NCBI GenBank assembly: GCA_942492915.1
Contig: OW818662.1
Span: 1,860,001-1,924,000, forward strand
DNA length: 64,000 bases
Origin: Turneriella sp942492915
GTDB taxonomy: Bacteria; Spirochaetota; Leptospiria; Turneriellales; Turneriellaceae
Direction of reading: 5' to 3'
Shown here: positions 20,170-29,962 of the stretch, in pieces
Layout of the letters: each line of letters starts with the position of its first letter
How positions within the stretch are numbered: position 1 is the first letter of the stretch
The notes under the pieces: model-generated
What the model saw: only the letters and a program-made list of their open reading frames with translations
Databases searched by the model: none
What the model was told of the DNA's origin: nothing
Translations under genes and position numbers: made by a program

Positions 20170-20242
20170 TGGAGCATAACGGGATCGAACCGTTGACCTC
20201 CAGAATGCAAATCTGGCGCTCTCCCAGCTGAGCTAATGCCCC
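20170..20242 (-). tRNA. tRNA-Ala (TGC)
   Basis: Reads GGGGCATTAGCTCAGCTGGG from the 5' end on the minus strand. The acceptor GGGGCAT pairs with ATGCTCC, the anticodon arm is CCAGA-TTTGCAT-TCTGG (anticodon TGC), and the T arm contains GGTTCGATCC. The discriminator is A; CCA is not encoded. It lies in the 16S-23S spacer, as is common. Confidence 0.97.
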
Positions 20243-20249
20243 TTTTGTG

Positions 20250-20322
20250 TGCGCCTGGCTAGAATTGAACTAGCGACCCCTCGCTTATCAAGCGAGTGCT
20301 CTAACCGCTGAGCTACAAGCGC
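20250..20322 (-). tRNA. tRNA-Ile (GAT)
   Basis: Reads GCGCTTGTAGCTCAGCGGTT from the 5' end on the minus strand. The acceptor GCGCTTG pairs with CAGGCGC, the anticodon arm is CTCGC-TTGATAA-GCGAG (anticodon GAT), and the T arm contains AGTTCAATTCT. It lies 7 nt before tRNA-Ala in the same transcript. CCA is not encoded. Confidence 0.97.
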
Positions 20323-20413
20323 TTACAAGCGCCTGGTCTAACCGATGCGAGTGCCTGCGCGACCCGACTTCGGTGCGACAAGCGCTCTTCTTTTCAAAGG
20401 GCTTTCGCCCCCG

Positions 20414-20438
20414 ATCTGTTCTTTGGTAGACGGATAAT
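20414..20438 (-). repeat. 16S processing stem, 3' arm (partner 22268-22292)
   Basis: The 25 bases at 20414-20438 (beginning ATCTGTTCTTTGG) are the reverse complement of 22268-22292 apart from two mismatches. The arms flank 16S and would pair to form the RNase III substrate for pre-16S release. The upstream arm lies about 60 nt after the predicted transcription start. Confidence 0.85.
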
Positions 20439-20496
20439 AAACCTTGAGTCCTAAGGGAGATTCCTGAGAATCTTCTTAGTTCAACTGATTTCCTTT

Positions 20497-22013
<1,517 letters not shown>

Positions 22014-22351
22014 TAGTTTTTTCAGGGGCGGGTCTAAGACCCTCCCCTGAAAAATAAAACGAAGGTCCAAATGGCCCTTAAAACAAACCTAATTGAAGGC
22101 GAAACCGAGGTTTCGCCACTACTGGCTGTTGTTCTTTTATTCATTGCCTAACGCGATTTCGGTAGAAATCGCACCAGGACTTTTGCTCAAGGTTCTTAAA
22201 GAAATTTACGAAGTTCTAGGTTTTGAATTTGCATTCAAAACCTGTCATTCATAACAATTTTCTATTCATTATCCGTCTGTCAAAGAACAGATCATTCAGC
22301 TGCGCCAAACGCTTCTGAAGGTTCGCCTTACTGCCCGAGGGCTGCATTGCG
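22014..22351 (-). other. rRNA operon leader with a series of hairpins
   Basis: Between the predicted transcription start and 16S there are four strong hairpins: 22218-22243 (11 bp perfect, loop TTGC), 22152-22171 (GCGATTTC/GAAATCGC), 22099-22118 (GGCGAAACC/GGTTTCGCC) and 22018-22054 (TTTTTCAGGGG...CCCCTGAAAAA with inner GGGTC/GACCC). The upstream arm of the 16S processing stem is at 22268-22292. A boxA-like TTTCTTTAAGA is near 22195-22206 on the minus strand (weak). No ORF. Confidence 0.7.
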
Positions 22352-22358
22352 GAGAGCC

Positions 22359-22386
22359 AGTTTATGAACGCTCAACAGAGCGTCAA
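22359..22386 (-). promoter_or_regulatory. rRNA operon promoter
   Basis: Minus strand: TTGACG (22386-22381), a 16-nt spacer, TAAACT (22364-22359), then a GC-rich discriminator GGCTCTCCGC. An AT-rich CTTCTTTTTAA directly upstream of the -35 box resembles an UP element. Position, strand and strength suit a stable-RNA promoter, with a start near 22351. Confidence 0.75.
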
Positions 22387-22614
22387 TTAAAAAGAAGTTT
22401 CTAGGTCTCAAGATTAAGCGTTTTCCGTCGGACCCTTGGCCCTTGGGATATGCGGTGAAGCCGTCATGCGGCATCACTGAGAATGACAGTATAGCTAAAG
22501 ACACGACGCGCGGCCAAGAAAACTCCATGGATTATGTCACATCGGATGCCCGTTTTCATTAGGCTATGTGTGCAGGCCGTACTTTTGCCGAAATGCAGCT
22601 GCGCCTTTCATTAA

Positions 22615-23316
22615 GTGTTGACAAAACCTCAGAAAGGCAGGTCACCCTGCCCTGTGGAAGCTGAAACCGATGATGCAAAATTTCTGACCGAAAAGCGTCG
22701 AACCAGGCTGCGCACCGCGCTCGACAACCGCACGCGTCGCATCACGGTGCTGCTCGAAGATATCTATGACCCGTTGAATGCGAGTGCGGTGCTGCGCACG
22801 GCCGACGGTTTGGGAATTCAGGATATTCACATTGCAGAGAACCGGCACGCATTCAACGCCCATTCAAAAGTTGCGGGACGCGCCGCCGCCTGGCTCAGCA
22901 TAAAGAAATACCGTGAAGATTTTTCAGGCAAAAAAACGGACTATCGCATTAAACCCGAAGGTCTGCAGCGCGCGACAGAAAAAGCATTCGTTACGTTGAA
23001 AAACGCCGGCTATACGGTGATTGCCACAAGCCCGAGAGGAACATCCACCTCGCTACGCGAGCTCGACATCACGAAAAAGTACGCGATTGCGCTGGGCAGC
23101 GAACACTGGGGCCTCAGCGATTGGGCGATTGAAAATGCCGATGCATCGATTGCGCTGCCGATGCTGGGTTTTACTGAGAGCTATAATATATCTGTCACGG
23201 CGGCCATGATTCTCTACATGCTGAGCGATCGCCTGAGATCAGAGACTCAAGACTGGGGATTGAGCGAAGTGGAAAAAAAAGAGCTTTGGTCTGACTGGAC
23301 CAGGTTAAAGAGATAG
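22615..23316 (+). CDS. trmH: TrmH-family tRNA/rRNA 2'-O-methyltransferase (SpoU)
   Basis: SPOUT-class enzyme that methylates a ribose 2'-OH, probably tRNA Gm18. Motif 1 is DPLNASAVLRTADGLGI (N and R contact RNA/SAM), motif 2 is ALGSEHWGLSD, and motif 3 is MLGFTESYNISVTAAMILY, which forms the trefoil knot. The C-terminal helix (WSDWTRLKR) fits TrmH. 233 aa is normal. The GTG at 22615 gives the listed start; a GTG at 22654 (VEAETDDAKF) with AGGCAGG about 12 nt upstream is an alternative. It is divergent from the rRNA operon, and a hairpin follows the stop. Confidence 0.9.
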   Translation: MLTKPQKGRSPCPVEAETDDAKFLTEKRRTRLRTALDNRTRRITVLLEDIYDPLNASAVLRTADGLGIQDIHIAENRHAFNAHSKVAGRAAAWLSIKKYREDFSGKKTDYRIKPEGLQRATEKAFVTLKNAGYTVIATSPRGTSTSLRELDITKKYAIALGSEHWGLSDWAIENADASIALPMLGFTESYNISVTAAMILYMLSDRLRSETQDWGLSEVEKKELWSDWTRLKR

Positions 23317-23318
23317 CC

Positions 23319-23338
23319 TGCCGGGCAGAAGCCCGGCA
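23319..23338 (+). terminator. Hairpin after trmH
   Basis: TGCCGGGC, loop AGAA, GCCCGGCA. GC-rich 8-bp stem immediately after the trmH stop and before the convergent acpP stop. No T tract follows, so termination is a positional inference. Confidence 0.55.
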
Positions 23339-23350
23339 AGCCAGCACAAA

Positions 23351-23593
23351 TCAAGAGTGTTCTTCGATGTACTTTTGTACGTCGCCGACAGTCTGGATTT
23401 TTTCAGCGTCTTCGTCAGGAATTTCGATACCGAATTCCTCTTCGAGAGCCATGACGAGTTCCACTGTATCCAGTGAGTCCGCGCCGAGGTCGTCGATGAA
23501 GTGTGACTCGTTGGTCACTTCGCCTTCGTCAACTCCGAGTTGCTCAGAGATGATTTTTTTTACTTTGCCCATGATTTCTTCTGTTGAAGCCAT
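23351..23593 (-). CDS. acpP: Acyl carrier protein
   Basis: 80-residue acidic protein carrying growing acyl chains in type II fatty acid synthesis. The 4'-phosphopantetheine attachment serine is S40 in GADSLDTVELVMALEEEF. The start ATG 23593 has AAAGGAG 7 nt upstream; a longer frame to 23647 would read through a hairpin and is not likely. It follows fabG by 113 bp with a large perfect inverted repeat in between. Nothing unusual in the protein itself. Confidence 0.97.
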   Translation of the reverse strand: MASTEEIMGKVKKIISEQLGVDEGEVTNESHFIDDLGADSLDTVELVMALEEEFGIEIPDEDAEKIQTVGDVQKYIEEHS

Positions 23594-23614
23594 TTGGGTC
23601 TCCTTTGTGTTAAG

Positions 23615-23663
23615 CGAAGCGTGACCCAAAATGCCGCAAAGAGGCATTTTGGGTCACGCTTCG
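23615..23663. repeat. Perfect 21-bp inverted repeat between fabG and acpP
   Basis: CGAAGCGTGACCCAAAATGCC, 7-nt loop, exact reverse complement. It occupies the fabG-acpP spacer, 22 nt before the acpP start. On the minus strand it is not followed by a T tract, so it is not a simple terminator. It could be a processing or stability hairpin that raises acpP relative to fabG. Confidence 0.85.
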
Positions 23664-23706
23664 AAAAACAATTTTTTATTTTGCCATAATTTTCATATTA
23701 TCAAAA

Positions 23707-24462
23707 TTATAGGCCGGCGAGCCCGCCGTTGACGTGAATGCACTGGGCGGTCACGTACGCGGACAGATCAGACGCGAGAAACAAGATGACTTTGGCAATG
23801 TCTTCTGGTTCTCCCGGTCGTTTGAGAGGGATTGCGGCGATCATCTGCTCACGCAACTTCTCTGGTATTTTATCAGTCATGGGGGTTTTAATAAACCCGG
23901 GCGCTACAGCGTTGACGCGAATGCCCATCGGGGCGAGCTCTTTGCCGAGCGCATACGTAAAGCCGAGCACGCCGGCTTTTGAGGCGCTATAGTTTGCCTG
24001 ACCGGGGTTACCGCCCGCAGCGATTGAACTGATGTTGACGATTGCACCTTTGCGCGCCTTGCGCATGTGGTTCACCGCGGCGTGAGCGCAGTTGTAGGTG
24101 CCGGTAAGGTTGATGTCGATGACTTTCTGCCATTGGTCTGGCTTCATGCGCAGAAACAGGCCGTCCATGGTGATGCCCGCGTTATTGACCAGAACGTCGA
24201 TTTTTCCCCATTTTTCTACGGCTTTGTTGGCAAGTGCCTCAGCCTGATCGTATTTTGACACGTCGCAGGCCATTGAAACGGTCTCAACGCCCATTTTGGC
24301 GATTTCTTGGGCGGTCTGCTCAGCCGTAGCCGCATCGATATCGGTGATGACGAGCTTTGAGCCCTGGGCGGCGAATTGCTCAGCAATGCCACGCCCAATA
24401 CCCCGACCTGAGCCGGTCACAATGACAACAGCGTCTTTGAGGTCTTCAAGAACCAACTTCAT
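23707..24462 (-). CDS. fabG: 3-oxoacyl-[acyl-carrier-protein] reductase
   Basis: Short-chain dehydrogenase that reduces 3-oxoacyl-ACP with NADPH in fatty acid synthesis. Cofactor loop TGSGRGIG (16-23), NNAG (93-96), N118, the serine pair in NISS (145-146) and YSASK (Y158, K162) form the complete SDR catalytic set. The C-terminal HVNGGLAG is typical of FabG. 251 aa. Its position directly upstream of acpP supports fatty acid synthesis rather than another SDR role. Confidence 0.93.
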   Translation of the reverse strand: MKLVLEDLKDAVVIVTGSGRGIGRGIAEQFAAQGSKLVITDIDAATAEQTAQEIAKMGVETVSMACDVSKYDQAEALANKAVEKWGKIDVLVNNAGITMDGLFLRMKPDQWQKVIDINLTGTYNCAHAAVNHMRKARKGAIVNISSIAAGGNPGQANYSASKAGVLGFTYALGKELAPMGIRVNAVAPGFIKTPMTDKIPEKLREQMIAAIPLKRPGEPEDIAKVILFLASDLSAYVTAQCIHVNGGLAGL

Positions 24463-24556
24463 AGGCCACTATTTTGCCCTGAATCAGTGCGACAACGCTT
24501 TGCGCAGCAAAATGCCCGGGCACAGTTTGCCAGACGCAGAAATGAGAAACATCCAC

Positions 24557-25486
24557 CTACTCTTCGACCCCCAGAAATTCGAGTATCGCGCGGTTTGCCT
24601 TATCTTTCTCATCGACGGTCGGTATGTGCCCCGATTTCGCAAACGGGACGAATTTCAGATGCGGCATTGCCGCGCGTACGCTGGCTACATGCTCGAAAGG
24701 CACTACTTTGTCGTGTTTGCCCCAGAGCAAGAGAGTCGGCAGCCTGCGTTTGCCGACGGTTTCGTAGGTGGATTTCAGGCCGGTGAGATTCATTTGCCGT
24801 AACGTCGAGACGATCGCATCGTCATAGCCGGCGTAATCTGTCTGTATCAGCGCCCCCGCCTCAACCGCCGGCGGCACGCTGCCTGTAAAGTTTGAAGGCA
24901 GAGCCTTCGCTATGGCCTGGCGCGCGAGAATTCGACCCGCATAATCGCCGATAACCGGCACTCTGACCAGCTGCGCGGCCGCCGGCATGGCCATCGGAAA
25001 GCCCGCCGGATCAATCAGTATGAGCTTCTGCACCCGCTCGGGGTAGCGGTCGGCGAACTGAACGGCGATTGCTCCCCCCATCGAGAGGCCGCAGACTACA
25101 AGCTTTTCTGTGCCCATCAGTTCATCGGTGAGCTCTTTGAGCTGCGCGACGTACAGATCGGCGTTGTATTTTGCGGAGGGGCGGTCTGAAAAGCCGCGGC
25201 CGTAAAGGTCGTAGCGGAGCACTTTGACGCCCGCTGCCACCAGCGCCTTGTAGGTATTGTCCCAGATGACCGAAGGAATCGAGAATCCATGCACCAGCAC
25301 GACTGCGGGTGAATTGCCTTCGTTATATTCAAATGCTGTCTTTCCGGCTGAAAGTGCGATCGAGCGCTTGCCAAAGCGAGACCTGACCTCGTCGGTCATT
25401 TGCGGCTTGCCGACGCGAAGCCAGACGTAGTGCGCCCACATGCCGATCAGCAGCATCGCGAAGAGCCAGTAGATTTTCCGGAGCAT
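24557..25486 (-). CDS. Alpha/beta-fold hydrolase, membrane-anchored
   Basis: 309 residues. An N-terminal membrane segment (YWLFAMLLIGMWAHYVWLRV) is followed by a hydrolase domain with oxyanion HGFS (66-69), nucleophile S135 in CGLSMGG, acid D259 in WGKHDKVVP and H287 in KSGHIP. It is close to the lipase/esterase/haloperoxidase-like group, but the substrate is not deducible. It stands alone between the large cyclase gene and fabG, all transcribed leftward. Confidence 0.88.
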   Translation of the reverse strand: MLRKIYWLFAMLLIGMWAHYVWLRVGKPQMTDEVRSRFGKRSIALSAGKTAFEYNEGNSPAVVLVHGFSIPSVIWDNTYKALVAAGVKVLRYDLYGRGFSDRPSAKYNADLYVAQLKELTDELMGTEKLVVCGLSMGGAIAVQFADRYPERVQKLILIDPAGFPMAMPAAAQLVRVPVIGDYAGRILARQAIAKALPSNFTGSVPPAVEAGALIQTDYAGYDDAIVSTLRQMNLTGLKSTYETVGKRRLPTLLLWGKHDKVVPFEHVASVRAAMPHLKFVPFAKSGHIPTVDEKDKANRAILEFLGVEE

Positions 25487-25532
25487 GCGCTACGCCCTCA
25501 GCGGGTGGATACGTTGTCAGCCATTTATGAGA

Positions 25533-28235
25533 CTATTTTGTCGTACGCGTGTAGACGCCGTCCCAATCTGCCGGTGGAGGATTGCTCTTATACGCTTCAC
25601 AGCGCTGGATCAGCTGCTCCGATGATTTATCCGCGACGTTCATAATGACCTGCGCTTCTTTAAAGAAGCCAATGGCGCTATCCCATGACTTCTGCAGATA
25701 CGCAGCAAGGCCCTGTTCGTAACGTTTGACGAATTCTGCTATCTGCGCCGACTGTTGCCCTTTTGGGCAAAGTATCTGGTAGAGAGTCACGGGCTTGGTT
25801 TTTCCCTTCACCCGAACGACGTCGAGTCGCCGCGTGAAGATGCGGTCTTTGACCTGGTCATAGACTGCGTCGGTCGCGAGAATCGCAACCCCATAGTCTT
25901 TGCCGGCGGCTTCGAGCCTCGCAGCAAGATTTACCGTGTCGCCCATCATGGTGTAAGATGCGAGCGCATCGGTACCCATAAAGCCCACTTTCGCCAGGCC
26001 CGTATTCAGACCGATGCGAAATTTCATTTTCTGCGCTTCAGGTATATACCTCTTCTGCGCGATCCATTCTTTACGCAGCTCGGCGAGGCGGGCCTGCATT
26101 TCGATCGAAGCCATCACCGCTTTGTAGACATGGTCTTCGACATCGACAGGCGAATTGAATATGCCGACTATGGCGTCGCCGATGTACTTGTCGAGCACGC
26201 CGTCGTATTTTTTGAGAATGATCGTCATGGCAGAGAGGTACTCGTTGAGTAAACTCGCCAACTGCGGCGAGGTGAGTTTCTCGGAAATTTCAGAAAAAGA
26301 TGCAATGTCAGAAAAAAATGCGGTGATCTGTTTTTCGCTGCCGCGCTTGAGCGCCGCGAGATCTTTCATCGCCTCAGTCACCACGACCGGGTCGATCATT
26401 GAACCCAGAATGCCCTTAATTTTTTCGCGCTCGTTGAGTCCGCTCACCATTTGGTTCAGAGCAACAGTAAGATTGCCAAACTCGTCGGCGCCGCCGTGTT
26501 CGAATTCGACTGCCAGATTACCCCGCCCGACCTCTTCAGCGCTGCGAATGATCCGTTTGATCTTTTGTACCACAATGCCTGAAATATAGATGGCGAGCAA
26601 AATGGCGATGAGGCCAATGACGATGGCTGAAACAATAATTTTGTTGCGGTTTGTGATTACCAGGGCGACGCCCTCTGTTCGATCGACCAGGGTGCGCATG
26701 ATACCGGTGAGATTATCCTGCAAGATCGTGACCGCCAGCGCCGGCTGGCCATCGGTAAAAATGGGTTTGCTATCGAGCTCCCACAGAATTTCTTCGGTTT
26801 CGCTGCGCGACTTTGCGATCTGGCCCTGCGTGTAAAGACGCTTCAATGCGGGTGGAGCGGTTTCGCTGCGGGCGCTCGTGACCCATTTACGCAATTCGGC
26901 CCACCGCCGCCGCATAGCCTCACGTTCTTTTGCCGATGTCAGGTAGCGCTCTATTTCTGTTTCGTCGTTGCGGTAGCGCAACAAGATTGTGTCTTCCCAT
27001 GATGAATCTCGCAACGTACGCCAGGCTTCGGCGCGCTGGTCTGTGATCTCAGCGCCTTGAGTCGCGCCAAATGCCGCATCGATCGCCGCGTTGCGCTCAG
27101 CAATGACAACGGAATATAACTTATAGAGGCCCACAAATTCTTTGTCAGCATAAGGTGGCCTGGGTGGTTTGAGTTCTTTCAGGACTTTAAGCCGTGTTTT
27201 CAGCTGCGGCGTTAACGCCGCAATGCGGGCGGCAAATTCGGCGTCTTGCTGCATCAGCGCCTTGGTCGCCTTGCGATTTTTCCCTTTCTCGAGCAGGGTG
27301 CGGGCCCAGAAAGTGGAATTTGGTCTCTGAAAGAGCGGCGAATATAAAGTTTGTAACTCAAGACCCTGCCAGCTAAGGCTGATTGCCTCGGTCATGATCT
27401 CTTGATGCGGAGCATCGACTAGTCGCGTATAGATTTCGCGCAGATTTACATCGAGCGCCGGCGTGCTCGTAAGATCGCTCAGCGGCCCTTGTTTCGCCAA
27501 CAGATTGGTATCGAACGAAGGCTCAAGCTTCTCTTGCCCTTCAAGATCGGTGACAGGAAAAGTCTGAATGCGAAACAGCTTCTGCTCGAGGCCCGCATCT
27601 TCAATAACCTTGCGCTTCGCCGGTATCAGAATCGCCGCAATCTTACTGTCGAGACTTGCGCGCAGTTTGATCAATTGCGCGGGTTCTGCAGTGCCAACAA
27701 TACTTCGCGCTATACGCTGCAGTGACGACCACTGCGCTGTCGAAAGCGTCGTACCTGTGTAGAGCGTTATTTGCTGGCGAATACGGTTTTCGAGCGAACG
27801 AAGTTCTGACTCGTTCAGATATTTTGAATAGAAGGTATCGACGCGATAGCGCACCTTTTTGCTGCCGAGAGCGCCGAAAAGGTTGGTCTTAAAAAGACCA
27901 AGATTGACCTTTTTATCCTGCTGAACGACCTTCTGGGTCTGGTAGACTTTGAGCGCTTTCTTCTGTTCGGCGATCTGCTGCCTGAATTCTTCAATCTGCA
28001 CCAGGTTATGCGCGATATTGTTGAGTTCAATAACCAATAGGGATATATAACGTTTGGAGATTGCCGCCTGTTTTTCATAACTCTCGGTCAAGATCTCGGT
28101 CTGCTGACGAACGGTAAAAAAGCTCAGAATGAGGATAGTCAGCGTAATCAGGCTGCCGGTAAAAAGAGCGAGCTTCGCCCTGATACCCGAAAGAAAGATA
28201 TTGGCGAATTTGCGAAACAGTTCAGTCAATTTCAT
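25533..28235 (-). CDS. Large sensor adenylate/guanylate cyclase with HAMP domain
   Basis: 900 residues. One membrane helix near residues 20-42, a very long extracytoplasmic region (about 45-520, mainly helical and charged), a second helix (SAIVIGLIAILLAIYISGIV), a HAMP linker (about 550-600) and a class III cyclase domain. Metal aspartates are in FFSDIASFS (about 642) and KYIGDAIVG (about 683); the lysine before the second and the threonine in YTMMGDTVNLAARLE point to ATP. A C-terminal helical repeat (about 815-880, SWDSAIGFFKEAQVI) resembles a TPR pair. It should couple an envelope signal to cAMP. The gene overlaps the upstream one by 14 bp. Confidence 0.9.
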   Translation of the reverse strand: MKLTELFRKFANIFLSGIRAKLALFTGSLITLTILILSFFTVRQQTEILTESYEKQAAISKRYISLLVIELNNIAHNLVQIEEFRQQIAEQKKALKVYQTQKVVQQDKKVNLGLFKTNLFGALGSKKVRYRVDTFYSKYLNESELRSLENRIRQQITLYTGTTLSTAQWSSLQRIARSIVGTAEPAQLIKLRASLDSKIAAILIPAKRKVIEDAGLEQKLFRIQTFPVTDLEGQEKLEPSFDTNLLAKQGPLSDLTSTPALDVNLREIYTRLVDAPHQEIMTEAISLSWQGLELQTLYSPLFQRPNSTFWARTLLEKGKNRKATKALMQQDAEFAARIAALTPQLKTRLKVLKELKPPRPPYADKEFVGLYKLYSVVIAERNAAIDAAFGATQGAEITDQRAEAWRTLRDSSWEDTILLRYRNDETEIERYLTSAKEREAMRRRWAELRKWVTSARSETAPPALKRLYTQGQIAKSRSETEEILWELDSKPIFTDGQPALAVTILQDNLTGIMRTLVDRTEGVALVITNRNKIIVSAIVIGLIAILLAIYISGIVVQKIKRIIRSAEEVGRGNLAVEFEHGGADEFGNLTVALNQMVSGLNEREKIKGILGSMIDPVVVTEAMKDLAALKRGSEKQITAFFSDIASFSEISEKLTSPQLASLLNEYLSAMTIILKKYDGVLDKYIGDAIVGIFNSPVDVEDHVYKAVMASIEMQARLAELRKEWIAQKRYIPEAQKMKFRIGLNTGLAKVGFMGTDALASYTMMGDTVNLAARLEAAGKDYGVAILATDAVYDQVKDRIFTRRLDVVRVKGKTKPVTLYQILCPKGQQSAQIAEFVKRYEQGLAAYLQKSWDSAIGFFKEAQVIMNVADKSSEQLIQRCEAYKSNPPPADWDGVYTRTTK

Positions 28236-28743
28236 AGCTATACTCGCAATGGCTATGGCCTCGCGCCATGGTCACATGCACACTATGGCGTGTACCTGGC
28301 ACCAGCTCTTTGAAGAGTTCTTGTCCGGCGGCTTCGCCGACGTGGCAAAGTATGGTTGCGCCGTCACGATTGCGAAACGGGCAGGTGTGAACCCGCCGCA
28401 CAACGCGTTTATCGCTGATATAAAAGTCTTCTCCGTAAATACCGGTAATGTTCTCGGCGAGCCGCGTGGCTTTCAGCGTGTCTTCAAGTGCATGGTCGCC
28501 TTCTGTGCGCAACATCGTGAAGATCGGGCGCGCGGCTTTGCCAGCGAGGGTGCCGGTTAAGCGGGCAATTTTTTCAAAAAAACTTTCTGTTGCGCTGCCG
28601 AAGACGCGGCGCGCCAAAAGTAGCGGTTCAGCCCATGTCGCTTCGACAGCCTGTGCTGCGACGGCGGCGACGCCTTTTTGAAAATATTTGTCGTCGGCGC
28701 GCTGGCGCGCCAGACTTAATTCGTGATCGGTCATTAAACTCAT
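28222..28743 (-). CDS. Possible L-2-amino-thiazoline-4-carboxylic acid hydrolase-like protein
   Basis: 173 residues, mostly helical, no signal. The C-terminal third has the pattern CPFRN...ILCH...MARGHSHCEYSYEI. This cysteine/histidine arrangement reminds me of the ATC-hydrolase family (PF14196), but the match is from memory and weak. The cysteines and histidines could bind a metal. The gene overlaps the start of the large cyclase by 14 bp, so the two are probably coupled and might share a pathway. The true function is unknown. Confidence 0.5.
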   Translation of the reverse strand: MSLMTDHELSLARQRADDKYFQKGVAAVAAQAVEATWAEPLLLARRVFGSATESFFEKIARLTGTLAGKAARPIFTMLRTEGDHALEDTLKATRLAENITGIYGEDFYISDKRVVRRVHTCPFRNRDGATILCHVGEAAGQELFKELVPGTRHSVHVTMARGHSHCEYSYEID

Positions 28744-28820
28744 CGGTTGCCCTGCTTTGCATCACGAACCCGCCAATGCAGGCGCGCCGTAAAGTCGATA
28801 AAGCAGGCGTGACTTAGTCG

Positions 28821-29336
28821 TCAAGGCCACTTCTGGGGCACGCGTTGGATCTTCTTCACATCGTAACCATTTGCCCCAAGAAAATCCATTAGTTTCTCAA
28901 AGTCTTTTTCAGGAATTTGCGGGGTGCGCGCCATGATCCAGACGTAATCACGCTTTGTGCGCCCGATAATTGTCTGCGAATAATCGTCGTTCACATAACT
29001 GATCAGAAACTCGCTTTTGAAAGGCCACATGAACTGCATCGTCCATTCGGCATTCGTTTCGCGGTTCACCACAAAACCTCTCGGATTATACCGCTTCTCT
29101 TTACCCTCGAAACTGCCGGCGCGAAAGGTGAACACGGTCTCAATCTCTCCGTCGGGCGTGAGCGTATAGTTCTCAATCGCATTATGTGCCCCGCCTTCTA
29201 TGAACGTCGGAATATTGGCGATTACATACCACTTGCCCATAAAGCGTGGCAAATCAATTTTACCGGCGGTTGGCATGGGTTGTGGCGACGCGCAATGGAT
29301 CGCGATGAGCGCGACGGGCAAGAGTCTCTTAAGCAT
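28821..29336 (-). CDS. blc: Lipocalin, bacterial Blc type, lipoprotein
   Basis: 171 residues. Signal peptide with lipobox AIHC (C15). Lipocalin motif 1 is MGKWYVIANIPTF (33-45), and the later strands SQTIIGRTKRDYVWIMARTP and the closing helix EKDFEKLMDFLGANG are as in E. coli Blc. These outer-membrane lipoproteins bind lysophospholipids or other lipids and help with membrane repair. It ends a group of leftward genes with no close operon partner (77 bp to the next gene). Confidence 0.92.
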   Translation of the reverse strand: MLKRLLPVALIAIHCASPQPMPTAGKIDLPRFMGKWYVIANIPTFIEGGAHNAIENYTLTPDGEIETVFTFRAGSFEGKEKRYNPRGFVVNRETNAEWTMQFMWPFKSEFLISYVNDDYSQTIIGRTKRDYVWIMARTPQIPEKDFEKLMDFLGANGYDVKKIQRVPQKWP

Positions 29337-29397
29337 GGAGTAAGTATAACAAGATACACCGCCGTCGGCAAGCGCCAGAGGTGCAAAGGTTTGACGA

Positions 29398-29955
29398 TCA
29401 GGTACCGCGCCGGCGGTGCAAATGGCGAAGGGCGCGCCAGCGCCTTCTCAGCCATGACTCACGCCGTCGTCGCCATCGGCGCAAGCTCTCTCGCAGACGT
29501 AACGAAAAAGCGTGCAGCTTCTGGTAAACAGCAGCCGATTTGATACGGTCATAGATCCGCCGCTTGAAAGCGGTGATGCGCGTATAGAGTACCTCAAACC
29601 ATTTGAATGTCAGTAGTTTCGGTTTGGTGAGCTTAAAAAGTCTCGCGACGAATGCAGTACCAGCAATTTTCGCAGCCACAATCGTAGAGATTCCGACGAC
29701 GGCATGCCCCGTTGAGATGAACCACAATGCCAGGAGTTTTACGGGAATCAGCAATAAAGAAGGGATGAAGAAAACAAACAACGCCGCCCCAGGTGACAGG
29801 CGCAACACCAGCACCTCGAATTGGTGAAAAACGGGCAACCGACCGAGAGCAGCAGCCAGACGCTGAAGGTCATCCCAGAGCCAGTCTTCGAGCAAGACGA
29901 CAATCGCGGCGAGCAAATACAGCGGCGCCGTGACGATCCGCTTTAACAGGCTCAT
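29398..29955 (-). CDS. Membrane protein of unknown function with basic tail
   Basis: 185 residues. Membrane helices near 8-22 (LYLLAAIVVLLEDWLWDDLQ), 55-80 (GAALFVFFIPSLLLIPVKLL) and 85-105. The last 35 residues are strongly arginine-rich (RRWRRRRESWLRRRWRALR). The LLEDWLWDDLQR opening is found in a group of proteobacterial membrane proteins that I remember only as hypothetical. It is separated by 7 bp from the next upstream gene, so the two are probably an operon. Confidence 0.7.
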   Translation of the reverse strand: MSLLKRIVTAPLYLLAAIVVLLEDWLWDDLQRLAAALGRLPVFHQFEVLVLRLSPGAALFVFFIPSLLLIPVKLLALWFISTGHAVVGISTIVAAKIAGTAFVARLFKLTKPKLLTFKWFEVLYTRITAFKRRIYDRIKSAAVYQKLHAFSLRLRESLRRWRRRRESWLRRRWRALRHLHRRRGT

Positions 29956-29962
29956 GCGATTT

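Noticed and set aside
20322..20345. Short sequence after tRNA-Ile (CAAGCGCCTGG) that combines its 5' and 3' ends
   Set aside because: It might be the remnant of a tandem tRNA-Ile copy, but only about 8 bp match at each end, which is too little.
22328..22528. 66-codon frame over the rRNA promoter
   Set aside because: It overlaps the -35/-10 elements and leader, and has no homology pattern or ribosome-binding site.
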